From an uncultured bacterium (lineage in GTDB: Bacteria; Myxococcota_A; Polyangia; Polyangiales; Houyiibacteriaceae), in contig CALJYC010000044.1 in NCBI GenBank assembly GCA_937984275.1, positions 1-33,802 of the forward strand: a DNA stretch of 33,802 nt, given 5' to 3'. The notes beneath the pieces are model-generated. The model did no database searches and was not told the origin of the DNA. It worked only from the letters and a program-made list of their open reading frames with translations. A program made the translations under genes and the position numbers. The first letter of the stretch is position 1; each line of letters begins with the position of its first letter. This document shows positions 1 through 8,823 of this stretch, piece by piece.

Positions 1-348
1 GACAAGTATGTGACACCCATCTACATGGGCCTCGGACTGCTCCCGTTTCCGGCGGAGCTCCACTACATCGTGGGCGAGCCGATCCGCTTGCCCTACGGCC
101 CCGAGGCTGCCGAGGATCGTGAAATCGTCGCGCAGCTCCACCGGCAGGTAGCGGAAGCCGCACAGAAGTTGATCGACCGAGGCCTCGAAGAGCGCAAGAT
201 CGCTGGCACTGGCACTGGCACTGGCACTGACACTGACACTGGCACTGACACTGACACTGGCACTGGCACTGGCACTGACACTGGCACTGGCACTGGCACT
301 GGCACTGACACTGACGCCGGCACCTCTCGGGATCGACTCGTGGTATAG
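1..348 (+). CDS. C-terminal part of an acyltransferase-like protein (PlsC-like fold suspected), 5' truncated by the window edge, ending in a (GT/DT)n tail
   Basis: Frame stays open from base 1 (DKYVTPIYMGLGLLPFPAELHYIVGEPIRLP...), typical of the C-terminal part of phospholipid/glycerol acyltransferase-like proteins; stop at 346-348. Confidence 0.55.
   Translation, partial: DKYVTPIYMGLGLLPFPAELHYIVGEPIRLPYGPEAAEDREIVAQLHRQVAEAAQKLIDRGLEERKIAGTGTGTGTDTDTGTDTDTGTGTGTDTGTGTGTGTDTDAGTSRDRLVV
205..312 (+). repeat. Hexanucleotide tandem repeat, 18 units of GGCACT/GACACT
   Basis: Read directly: 18 consecutive 6-bp units, encoding alternating Gly-Thr and Asp-Thr. Confidence 0.97.
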
Positions 349-369
349 TTCGGGGCTCCGGGGGGAAGC

Positions 370-924
370 GTGGCGTATAGGCTCTACCGAAGAACATTCA
401 CCAAGCTCAGCTTGCTCACCGGCGCCGGCGCGCTGGTTCTCCCTGCGTGCAGCGACGATTCAGCCACGCCTAGCGGCACCGTCACGCTCACTGCCGACGA
501 ACGTGAGCTCATGGAGCGCTTTGCAGAGGTTTACGTGCCGACAGACGGCACATCGCTCAAGCCGCGATCGGACGTTCCGGTGGTCGACAACATAGAGCAC
601 GCGTTCTCGCTCATGGACGCTCCGACCCTCGAACAGGTGCGCATTGGGCTCAAGCTTTTCAACTACGGCGCGATCCTGATCGGTTTTCACTTCACCCGTT
701 TCGTCCATCTCTCGGCCGGGCAGCGGCTCGGTTACATCCAGCGATGGGAAGAAGGCATGGAGATCCAACGCGGGATCTCTACCGTCCTCAAAAAGCTAAT
801 GTGTTACGGGTACTGGAAGGACGTCGAGGCCGGCCGCGCGATTGGTTACCAGGGCCCGGTTTCGGAAGCAGGCGGCATTCCCAGCCTGGGCAATGCGCCG
901 ATGCCCCAAGTCCCGAGCGAGTGA
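370..924 (+). CDS. Tat-exported lipoprotein, gluconate 2-dehydrogenase subunit 3-like
   Basis: GTG start; N-terminus YRRTFTKLSLLTGAGALVLPAC has a twin-arginine motif (RRTFTK) and a lipobox; directly upstream of a GMC oxidoreductase. Confidence 0.6.
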   Translation: MAYRLYRRTFTKLSLLTGAGALVLPACSDDSATPSGTVTLTADERELMERFAEVYVPTDGTSLKPRSDVPVVDNIEHAFSLMDAPTLEQVRIGLKLFNYGAILIGFHFTRFVHLSAGQRLGYIQRWEEGMEIQRGISTVLKKLMCYGYWKDVEAGRAIGYQGPVSEAGGIPSLGNAPMPQVPSE

Positions 925-929
925 CCGCC

Positions 930-2486
930 ATGCCAGACGAACCCAGAACGATGGCCGAGCGGCGCCCGATCTTGAGAGTCACGCAGCCGAGCGAGATGCC
1001 GGACGCCGGGCTCACCCTCGATGCGGACGTCGTGGTCATTGGTTCGGGCGCCGGAGGCGCGGTGACAGCCTACGAGCTGACACGGTCGGGAGCGAAAGTC
1101 GTCGTGCTGGAAGCAGGGCCGCACATCCCGTCCGGTCGGTTTCAGGAGCACGCCCCAACTGCGCTCGAGACCTTGTACGAGGACCATGGGAATCAGACGA
1201 ACACGACGGGCGACCTGCCGATCCTTCAAGGAAAGTGCGTTGGAGGTTCGACCGTCGTCAATGCCGCTGCGTGCTTCCGCGTGCCGGACCAGGTCTTGCA
1301 AAATTGGACCGAGGAGCACGGTCTCGACAATCTCTCGCCCCAGGCGCTGGCTCCCTACTTCGAACGAGTCGAGCGAAACCTCTCCGTTCATCAGAACCAG
1401 CCGCACGAGGTCAACTACAACGGGCGTCTGCTGATCGAAGGCGCGCAGAAGATCGGGATTTCGGCGGCTCCCATCTCTCGCAACATCAAGGATTGCGCGC
1501 TGACCGGGCACTGCGTCTCCGGGTGCAAGACCGATCGTAAGCAATCGATGCTGGTAACCTATCTGCCATGGGCGAGCGAGCTCGGCGCAACGATTTTGAG
1601 CGGCACGCGCGCTGAAACTTTCGAGATCAGCAACCGCCGCGTCACAGCGGTCAACGCGGTCGCCACCGATTCGAGTGGCAAGATGAAGCCGGTTCGAGTC
1701 GAGGCGGCTCTGGTCGTCGTGGCCGCCGGCGCGGTGCAGACCCCTCTCCTGTTTCAGAAGAACAGAATCGGAAACAGCAGCGGCCAGGTCGGGCACAACT
1801 TCGCGTGCCATCCGTCGCTTGCGGTGTTTGGCGAGCACGACAAAGAGGTCTACGCGTGGGTCGGCGCCACCCTGAGCGCGCAAGCGGGCGACATCGAGAA
1901 CCCCCTCAAAGGCGGGTACTTACTCGAGGCCGGGATGGTCGGCCCCGTCATCACCAGTAGTTGGATCGACGGCGGCATCGGCCGCGACTTCGTCGAGTTC
2001 ATGGAGAACTCCAAGAAGATGCAAGCTGCTGTCACGCTGATCCACGACCACAACGTCGGCCGCGTCTACCTCGAGGGCGATCGCAAGCGCATCGACTACG
2101 ACCTCGACGATCGCGACTTCGAATCGATGCGCGAGGCGCTGCGCGGGACGGCGCGAATCTACTTCGCGGCTGGGGCACACAGGGTGTATCTGCCCACGAC
2201 GCGCCGAACCACGATCGAAAGCGCGGAGCAAATCGACTCCGTGATCAACGGCCTGACGAACGGAAAGCACCGGTACCGCATGACGTCGTACCATCCGCAG
2301 GGCACGATGCGGATGGGCGCCGACCCCGCGAGAAGCGTGGTTGCACCGGACGGCCGCTGTCACGACCTCGACAACGTGTACGTCCCGGACGCAAGCCTGT
2401 TTCCGTCATCACTGCTCGTGAACCCGCAGGTCACCGTCTACGCGATGGCGAGCTACATCTCCGACCGGATCATGGCGCGCGGCTAG
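930..2486 (+). CDS. GMC family oxidoreductase (FAD-dependent)
   Basis: ADVVVIGSGAGGAVTAYELTRSGAKVVVLEAG Rossmann FAD motif; C-terminal YHPQGTMRMG...NVYVPDASLFPSSLLVNPQVTVYAMA typical of GMC_oxred_C. Likely ATG at 930 (ORF track start 744 is too early). Confidence 0.88.
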   Translation: MPDEPRTMAERRPILRVTQPSEMPDAGLTLDADVVVIGSGAGGAVTAYELTRSGAKVVVLEAGPHIPSGRFQEHAPTALETLYEDHGNQTNTTGDLPILQGKCVGGSTVVNAAACFRVPDQVLQNWTEEHGLDNLSPQALAPYFERVERNLSVHQNQPHEVNYNGRLLIEGAQKIGISAAPISRNIKDCALTGHCVSGCKTDRKQSMLVTYLPWASELGATILSGTRAETFEISNRRVTAVNAVATDSSGKMKPVRVEAALVVVAAGAVQTPLLFQKNRIGNSSGQVGHNFACHPSLAVFGEHDKEVYAWVGATLSAQAGDIENPLKGGYLLEAGMVGPVITSSWIDGGIGRDFVEFMENSKKMQAAVTLIHDHNVGRVYLEGDRKRIDYDLDDRDFESMREALRGTARIYFAAGAHRVYLPTTRRTTIESAEQIDSVINGLTNGKHRYRMTSYHPQGTMRMGADPARSVVAPDGRCHDLDNVYVPDASLFPSSLLVNPQVTVYAMASYISDRIMARG

Positions 2487-2900
2487 CTACTGCGTTTTTT
2501 GAACTCGGGCGAAGCACCAGATGCCGCCGTCGGCTTCGACGAGCTTCCAGCCCTCTGCACCGAGACCCGAGAACTGTGTCGTCATCGCGTCGGGTTTCTT
2601 GGCCGGACGGACGCACTTGTACTCCCACTTGTGCGAGCCCCATTTCCCGTGGCAGCCGTGGTGCGCCTTGCCCTTGCCGCAGTGGGCGCATGCCTTGCCC
2701 TGTTTGCAGTACGGGCAGGTCTTGCCCTCGGTGCAATGCGGACAGTCTTTGCCCGCCGCGCAATGCGGACAGTCGGAGCCCTGTGCACAGGTTTGACAAG
2801 ACGCGGCGTTGCCATCGGTCTGCGATTCGGCGGGAGTACCGCCAAAGGCGAGCCACATCACGCCAGCGGTGAGAACAGAAGCTAGAAGCACAGAACGCAT
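2487..2900 (-). CDS. Secreted Cys-rich protein with tandem CPxC repeats and a DUF4177-like C-terminus
   Basis: Signal peptide MRSVLLASVLTAGVMWLAFG; repeats SDCPHCAAGKDCPHCTEGKTCPYCKQGKACAHC; C-terminal KWEYKCVR...GLGAEGWKLVEADGGIWCFAR resembles DUF4177. Confidence 0.75.
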   Translation of the reverse strand: MRSVLLASVLTAGVMWLAFGGTPAESQTDGNAASCQTCAQGSDCPHCAAGKDCPHCTEGKTCPYCKQGKACAHCGKGKAHHGCHGKWGSHKWEYKCVRPAKKPDAMTTQFSGLGAEGWKLVEADGGIWCFARVQKTQ

Positions 2901-2939
2901 GAATCCTCCTCGAGTTGAAGCGAGCAGCCTAGCACGAAC

Positions 2940-2988
2940 AATTAACCCTTCTAAAAAGGGGTCTGACCCCTTTTTAGAAGGGTTAATT
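2940..2988. repeat. Perfect 49-bp palindrome (24-1-24), overlapping the trpF stop codon
   Basis: aattaacccttctaaaaaggggtc-t-gacccctttttagaagggttaatt read directly; arms are exact reverse complements. Confidence 0.97.
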
Positions 2989-3591
2989 TTTGGCGGCGGT
3001 TATGAAGGCTTGGACTTGGGCGTGGTCTTTTTGACCGGGGGCCATTTCTACTCCGGAGGCTACGTCTACGCGGAAGGGGTTCACGGCGTGGATGGCTTCG
3101 GCGACATTGTCAGGGTTGAGACCTCCCGCCAGGGTCAGCTTCCGCTCCTTCGCGACCGCCGCTGCGATGTCCCAATCGAAGGTACGGCCGGTGCCGCCGG
3201 GCATGCCCGGCACGCTGGCATCAAGCAGGAGATGCTCGCCGGGATAGGTTCGGGCGAGCTCGATTGCGGAGCCGTCTTTCACGCCAATCGCTTTGTATGC
3301 ATTTGGAAGCAGCTCCGCCAGCAGCTCGGGAGGCTCCGCACCGTGCAACTGCGCCCATTGAATCCCGGTGTCGCGCAGGGTCTCGCGAATCTGCTCGAGG
3401 GTGAAATCGACGAAAACCCCGACCATGACGGCACGGTCGCGAGCGCCCTCAACGATCGCGCGGGCCGTCGGGACGTCCACACATCGAGGCGAGCCCGGCC
3501 AAAAGTTGAGACCGATCGCGTCGGCGCCTGCGTCGATGCAACGCACTGCGTCGTCGACCGTCGTTAGCCCGCAGATCTTGACCTCAACCAT
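2983..3591 (-). CDS. trpF: Phosphoribosylanthranilate isomerase
   Basis: MVEVKICGLTTVDDAVRCIDAGADAIGLNFWPGSPRCV...; C-terminal LAGGLNPDNVAEAI. Start moved to the ATG at 3591 from the ORF-track start 3747. Confidence 0.93.
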   Translation of the reverse strand: MVEVKICGLTTVDDAVRCIDAGADAIGLNFWPGSPRCVDVPTARAIVEGARDRAVMVGVFVDFTLEQIRETLRDTGIQWAQLHGAEPPELLAELLPNAYKAIGVKDGSAIELARTYPGEHLLLDASVPGMPGGTGRTFDWDIAAAVAKERKLTLAGGLNPDNVAEAIHAVNPFRVDVASGVEMAPGQKDHAQVQAFITAAKN

Positions 3592-3737
3592 ACCCCGAGG
3601 ATGCGCCGACAGTGTCTCATCGTCCAACCTCCCGATAACCACTTGCGGACCAGGGAACCCCGCCCTAGAACGCGTTCCAGTTTGGCCCGGAAGGACGGGC
3701 GTTACGGAGCCTGCGGGACTAGAATCGACAATCGAGC

Positions 3738-5615
3738 ATGGAACCATCTGCCGCTGCGCGCGTTCAGCCCAGTCCGCGTGAAACCCTAGACTCCGTCATC
3801 ATCCGATTTGCCGGCGACTCCGGCGACGGGATGCAACTCACCGGTAGCCAATTCACCACTGCTACGGCCGACGCCGGAAACGATCTTTCGACGTTTCCAG
3901 ACTTCCCCGCGGAGATCCGCGCGCCGGCCGGCACGACCTACGGCGTGTCCGGCTACCAAATCCACTTCGCGTCGCACGACGTACAAACACCCGGGGATGC
4001 CCCCGATGTCCTCGTGGCGATGAACCCTGCCGCGCTCAAGGTCAACAGCGAGGTGCTCAAGACAGGTGGCTTGCTCGTGGTCAACAGCGGGGCATTCACC
4101 GCGAACAATCTCAAGAAGGCCGGCTACGAGGTGAATCCGCTCGAAGACGGCTCGCTCGATCGCTTTCGTGTATTGGCGCTCGACGTCACGAAGATGACCC
4201 TCGACGCAGTGAAAGAGGTCGGCCTCGGTTCCAAAGACGCCAACCGCTGCAAGAACATGTGGACGTTGGGCCTCATGTATTGGCTCTTCGGCCGCGAGCG
4301 CGATCAAACGGTTGGCTGGCTCAAGAACAAATTCGCGAAGCGCCCCAAGCTCGCTGAGGCAAACATCGCAGCGCTCAACGCCGGCCACATCTACGGCGAG
4401 AACGCGGAATTGCCCCACGGAATCAACGCGTATCAGGTGCCGTCGGCGAACCTGGCGCCGGGCGAATACCGCAATATCAGCGGCAACGAAGCGACCGCGT
4501 GGGGCCTAGTCACGGGCGCGAGGCTTGCCGGCCTCGAGGTCATGTACGGTTCCTACCCGATCACGCCGGCGTCGAGCCTGTTGCACAACTTGGCGCGTCT
4601 CAAGCACTTTGGCGTGACGACATTCCAGGCCGAAGACGAGATCGCTGCCGTCGCGGCGGCTGTCGGAGCAAGCTTCGGTGGCTCGATCGGCGTCACGGGC
4701 ACCTCCGGTCCGGGCGTCGCATTGAAGTCCGAAGCGATTGGGGTGGCGATGATGGCGGAGCTGCCATTGGTCATCGTCAACGTCCAGCGTGGCGGGCCTT
4801 CGACCGGGCTTCCGACGAAGACCGAACAGTCCGATCTCTTCCAGGCGGTCTGGGGGCGCAACGGCGACGCACCACTCGTGGTGCTGGCCGCCGCAACGCC
4901 GGGCGACTGCTACTACATGGCGATCGAAGCGATTCGCGTCGCGACGACCTACATGACGCCGGTCATCTTGCTCACCGACGGCTATCTCGCCAACAGTGCA
5001 GAGCCTTGGCTACTGCCCGACGTCGACGCGCTCAAGCCATTCCCGGTCGCGTTCCACCAGGAGCCCGAGGGCTTCCACCCCTTCTCGCGGGACGAGGAAA
5101 CTCTAGCCCGCGTGTGGCCCGTGCCGGGGACGCCCGGTCTCGAACACCGCATCGGAGGGCTCGAGAAGGACCGGAGCACTGGCCATATTTCCTACGACCC
5201 CCACAACCACCACCTGATGACCAGCGTTCGGCACGACAAGATCGCGGGAATCGCGAGAGACGTCGCACCCGCGAAGGTCGACCAGGGGGACAACCACGGC
5301 GACTTACTGGTCGTCGGCTGGGGATCGACGTACGGCTCGATCAGACAGGCGGTAAGCGTGCTGCGCGAGAAAGGCCACCAGGTATCGCACCTGCACCTTC
5401 GCAACATCTGGCCCCTTCCCGAGGGGCTTGGAAACTTGCTCGATTCGTTCCATACCGTCCTGGTCCCTGAGCTCAACAACGGACAGCTGGTGAAGCTGCT
5501 TCGCGCCGAGTACCCGGTCGACGCCGTGAGCTTGCCCCGAGTGACAGGGCTGCCCTTCCGTATTGGCGGCCTCATCCAAGCGATGGAAGAGCGTCTGCAG
5601 GGGAGCGCGATATGA
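3738..5615 (+). CDS. korA: 2-oxoacid:acceptor (2-oxoglutarate:ferredoxin) oxidoreductase, fused gamma-alpha subunit
   Basis: N-terminal IIRFAGDSGDGMQLTGSQFT; GSYPITPASSLLHNLARLKHFGVTTFQAEDEIAAVAAAVGASFGG; TGTSGPGVALKSEAIG. Confidence 0.93.
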   Translation: MEPSAAARVQPSPRETLDSVIIRFAGDSGDGMQLTGSQFTTATADAGNDLSTFPDFPAEIRAPAGTTYGVSGYQIHFASHDVQTPGDAPDVLVAMNPAALKVNSEVLKTGGLLVVNSGAFTANNLKKAGYEVNPLEDGSLDRFRVLALDVTKMTLDAVKEVGLGSKDANRCKNMWTLGLMYWLFGRERDQTVGWLKNKFAKRPKLAEANIAALNAGHIYGENAELPHGINAYQVPSANLAPGEYRNISGNEATAWGLVTGARLAGLEVMYGSYPITPASSLLHNLARLKHFGVTTFQAEDEIAAVAAAVGASFGGSIGVTGTSGPGVALKSEAIGVAMMAELPLVIVNVQRGGPSTGLPTKTEQSDLFQAVWGRNGDAPLVVLAAATPGDCYYMAIEAIRVATTYMTPVILLTDGYLANSAEPWLLPDVDALKPFPVAFHQEPEGFHPFSRDEETLARVWPVPGTPGLEHRIGGLEKDRSTGHISYDPHNHHLMTSVRHDKIAGIARDVAPAKVDQGDNHGDLLVVGWGSTYGSIRQAVSVLREKGHQVSHLHLRNIWPLPEGLGNLLDSFHTVLVPELNNGQLVKLLRAEYPVDAVSLPRVTGLPFRIGGLIQAMEERLQGSAI

Positions 5616-6625
5616 GTCCCAACTCACCAAAGAAAGAATACACCCGCAAAGACTTCGCTTCCGATCAGGAAGTTCGCTGGTGCCCCGGCTGCGGCGACTA
5701 CGCGATTCTCGCCGCCGTGCAGCGAACCCTGCCGAGCCTTGGATCGACCCCGGAGAACACCGTGTTCATTTCCGGCATCGGCTGCTCGAGCCGGTTCCCC
5801 TACTACATGAACACCTACGGGTTTCACACGATCCACGGCCGCGCGCCCGCGATCGCGACAGGGCTCAAGCTCGCCAACCCCAAGCTCGACGTCTGGGTGA
5901 TCACCGGTGACGGCGACGGGCTGAGCATTGGCGGCAACCATCTGCTTCACGTGTTGCGCCGCAATATCGACCTACAGATCATGCTGTTCAACAATCAGAT
6001 CTATGGCCTGACGAAGGGGCAGTACTCGCCGACGTCGCAGGTCGGTAAGGTCACCCCTTCGAGCCCGCTCGGGTCGATCGACCAACCAGTGGTGCCGACG
6101 CGTTTCGCGTTGGGCGCGCGCGCGACTTTCGTGGCTCGAGCTTTCGACACGTCGAAAAAGCTCCCGGAGGCGTTGAGCGCGGCCCGCGAGCACAAAGGCG
6201 CATCGTTCATCGAGATCCTCCAGAACTGCCCCGTCTTCAACGACGGAGTCTTCGAGCTGATCACGGATCGAAAGACTGGCCCGGCCTACCAACTTTGGCT
6301 CGAGCACGGCCAACCGATGAAATTCGGGGCCAACGGCGAGAAAGGCCTCCGATTGAAGCCGGAAACGCTCAGCCTCGAGGTCGTGACGATCGGCGAGGAC
6401 GGCGTCAGCGAGCAGGACATCGTCGTTCACGACGAGACCAACGCCTCGCTTGCGTGGATGCTCACGGACCTACCCGAGGTCGTCGCGCTCGGCGTGCTCT
6501 ATCGTCAGCCAGGCCCCGTCTACAACGAAAGCGTTGCAACCCAGCGCGACCTCGCAGAGGACCGATTCGGCGAGCCGGACCTACATGCCCTTCTTCGGCA
6601 AGGGCACACCTGGACCGTTTCCTGA
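5612..6625 (+). CDS. korB: 2-oxoacid:acceptor oxidoreductase, beta subunit (TPP-binding)
   Basis: RWCPGCGDYAIL, ISGIGCSSRFPYYMNTYGFHTIHGRAPAIATGLK, TGDGDGLSIGGNHLLHVLRRN; ATGA overlap with korA. Confidence 0.94.
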   Translation: MSPNSPKKEYTRKDFASDQEVRWCPGCGDYAILAAVQRTLPSLGSTPENTVFISGIGCSSRFPYYMNTYGFHTIHGRAPAIATGLKLANPKLDVWVITGDGDGLSIGGNHLLHVLRRNIDLQIMLFNNQIYGLTKGQYSPTSQVGKVTPSSPLGSIDQPVVPTRFALGARATFVARAFDTSKKLPEALSAAREHKGASFIEILQNCPVFNDGVFELITDRKTGPAYQLWLEHGQPMKFGANGEKGLRLKPETLSLEVVTIGEDGVSEQDIVVHDETNASLAWMLTDLPEVVALGVLYRQPGPVYNESVATQRDLAEDRFGEPDLHALLRQGHTWTVS

Positions 6626-7327
6626 CGCCGCGCCGTTGGACACGGGCAACGTCAACACGATGCGAAGGCCGTGCGGGTCGCGCACGCTTGCCGTGACGTA
6701 GCCGCCGGAGCGCGACGCTAAATCTGCAAGCCTGGTCAGTTCGAACCCGACTTTCGGCCGCCGATCGAGCTTGGTGAATGGGGTGAACAAGGCGCAAAGC
6801 TCCTTCTCGCTCGGACTCGCGCCGTCGTCTTCAATTGTCAACGCAGCGGCGGAGCCGACGACGCGCGTGGCAACACGAAGCGATGTGGCGGCCTTGGTCT
6901 GTGCCATGAATTGCGCCACTCCAGAGAGCGCCTCCCTAGCCATCCAAACGTCCAGCTGGACAGTCGAGTCTTCGGCGCTCAGATCGAGCTCGGCGGGTGT
7001 TCCGAGCTCAGAAACCACGTTGGTCACGAGATCGTTGAGAGAAAGAGCCCGTGCGCGAAACGACGCTTCTCCTGCGAGGACGGCAAGTTGACGCATGAGC
7101 TCGCGCCCATCTTCCGCCGCATCGCGAACTTCGCCCATGTACTTCTCGAGCGCCTCGACGTTTGAAGCGCTCTTCTGTGCCAGATGCGCATTCCCGATGA
7201 TCACCCCGAGGATGTTGTTGACTTCATGAACGACACCCGCCGCGAGGTCTCTCGCCGCCTGCATACCCTCCGGATGCAAGATGCCCTTCCCCGGAACCTG
7301 CGATTCGTCGGCGGCCATCGTCGTCAA
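6581..7327 (-). CDS. Histidine kinase-like protein with intact H-box and degenerate ATPase motifs
   Basis: DLAAGVVHEVNNILGVIIGNAHLAQ is an H-box/DHp motif; the C-terminal half looks like HATPase_c (IEDDGASPSEKELCALFTPFTKLDRRPKVGFELTRLADL) but lacks a clean N-box and GxGLGL. Confidence 0.7.
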   Translation of the reverse strand: MTTMAADESQVPGKGILHPEGMQAARDLAAGVVHEVNNILGVIIGNAHLAQKSASNVEALEKYMGEVRDAAEDGRELMRQLAVLAGEASFRARALSLNDLVTNVVSELGTPAELDLSAEDSTVQLDVWMAREALSGVAQFMAQTKAATSLRVATRVVGSAAALTIEDDGASPSEKELCALFTPFTKLDRRPKVGFELTRLADLASRSGGYVTASVRDPHGLRIVLTLPVSNGAASGNGPGVPLPKKGM

Positions 7328-7698
7328 ACCTCGAGCAGCTTCTTCACGGCGCGGATGACCCGTGGTGCTTGAATCGGCTTTTCAATGTACGCGTTCGCGC
7401 CCAGCGCCAGCGCCCGGTCCCGATCGTTCGGCGCGCTTTCCGTGGTGATGATCACGATGGGGGTCTTCTCGTGCCGCGGGTCAGCCCGAACGTGCCGTAC
7501 GAGCTTCAGACCGTCCATCACGGGCATGTTGACATCAGTCAACACGAGATCGAATCGCTGTGTGGCCAGTGCACGGATGCCGGCCAGGCCGTTCTCGGCC
7601 ACGACGACTTCCATTCCAGGGATTCGTTCGAGAGACTCTGCCAACATGTTGCGCATCGTCTTGGAATCTTCGACTACGAGGCAGCGGTACCGACGCAT
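7324..7698 (-). CDS. CheY-like single-domain response regulator
   Basis: CLVVEDSKTMRNML, DLVLTDVNMPVMDGLKLVRHVR, IVIITTES, YIEKPI. Confidence 0.94.
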   Translation of the reverse strand: MRRYRCLVVEDSKTMRNMLAESLERIPGMEVVVAENGLAGIRALATQRFDLVLTDVNMPVMDGLKLVRHVRADPRHEKTPIVIITTESAPNDRDRALALGANAYIEKPIQAPRVIRAVKKLLEV

Positions 7699-7746
7699 GG
7701 CTAACTCAATCCTACGATAGGAGACGGTGTGCTCAAAGTTCGAGCC

Positions 7747-8823
7747 TCATTTCGGTCCTGGCCGCGCGAGCTCGGCGAGCATGTCGCCGAGAGCCCAAAT
7801 CCCTAGCGATTGATGCTGCACCCCGGACCGCTGCGCGGCCAGAGGCATTCCTGAAACAACGGCCGTCTCAGGCGCTTCGACCAACACCGTTCCGCCTCTC
7901 TTCGAGATGGCACGGACTCCTTCCGCCCCGTCGTCCCCCATTCCTGTGAGCACCACGGCGATCGCCCTATCGCCGAGCACTCGGGCCGCGGAGCTGAAGA
8001 GCTGATCAACCGAGGGGATGTAGTGGGAGTGTTGATCGGGAGCCACGACGCGAATCGCAGGTCCGCGATCCGAGGGAACGACCTCGATACACCGCCCTCC
8101 CGGGCAAACATAGGCATGCCCACGAGCGAGGCGCTCGTATTGCTTGGCTTCCGAGACCTGCACCACGCCGGTCCTGTCGAGGCGACCGGCAAACGTTCGG
8201 GTGAAGCGTGGCGGCATGTGCTGGGCGATTACCAGCGCGGCATCGACCTCCTCGTGCAGGTGGCGAAACAAGGTGACCAGCGCTTTCGGACCCCCGGTCG
8301 AGGCACCGATGACGATGACCTTGCTCGGCACCCTCTTCAGCACTGAGGGCTCCCGTACACCGCTCGACGTTTCGCGAACGTCGCCGTCGAGAGCTAGACC
8401 GCCGAGGGTCGTCCTGCGAAGGGCCAGGGGTGATAGTTGCTGGACGACACGCACTTTCTCGATGAGCTGCCTTCGCAAACTCTCGAGCGGGGCATCTGAC
8501 CCCTGAGGCTTCTCGAGGAAATCGATCGCGCCGAGCTCGAGGGCGCGAAAAACGTTCTCCTTTGCCGACAGCCCGGACACCACCACGACGGGAAGAGGAT
8601 TGCGATCCATCAGAAGTTGAAGAAATTCGAACCCGTCTAGCCGCGGCATCTCCAAGTCCAGCGTGATGAAGTCCGGCGGCTTTGCTTCGACGGCCCGCAG
8701 GGCGTCCGCCCCGTCGCTTGCGACATCCACGCTCGAGATGCCCGGAATTTCCCCGAGGATCGCAGCGATCGTGCGCCGATTCAGCGAAGAGTCATCTACG
8801 ACCAGTGCGCGGAGCTCTCTCAC
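7747..8823 (-). CDS. cheB: Chemotaxis protein-glutamate methylesterase/glutaminase
   Basis: Receiver domain plus IGASTGGPKALVTLFRHL, IAQHMPPRFT, VVLTGMGDDGAEGVRAI. Confidence 0.95.
   Translation of the reverse strand: MRELRALVVDDSSLNRRTIAAILGEIPGISSVDVASDGADALRAVEAKPPDFITLDLEMPRLDGFEFLQLLMDRNPLPVVVVSGLSAKENVFRALELGAIDFLEKPQGSDAPLESLRRQLIEKVRVVQQLSPLALRRTTLGGLALDGDVRETSSGVREPSVLKRVPSKVIVIGASTGGPKALVTLFRHLHEEVDAALVIAQHMPPRFTRTFAGRLDRTGVVQVSEAKQYERLARGHAYVCPGGRCIEVVPSDRGPAIRVVAPDQHSHYIPSVDQLFSSAARVLGDRAIAVVLTGMGDDGAEGVRAISKRGGTVLVEAPETAVVSGMPLAAQRSGVQHQSLGIWALGDMLAELARPGPK

Noticed and set aside
93-323. Reverse ORF encoding (VPVS)n
   Set aside because: Simply the antisense reading of the hexanucleotide repeat.
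846-1883. 345-aa reverse ORF antisense to the GMC oxidoreductase
   Set aside because: Shadow of a clear GMC gene; composition is Arg/Ala-rich with no motifs.
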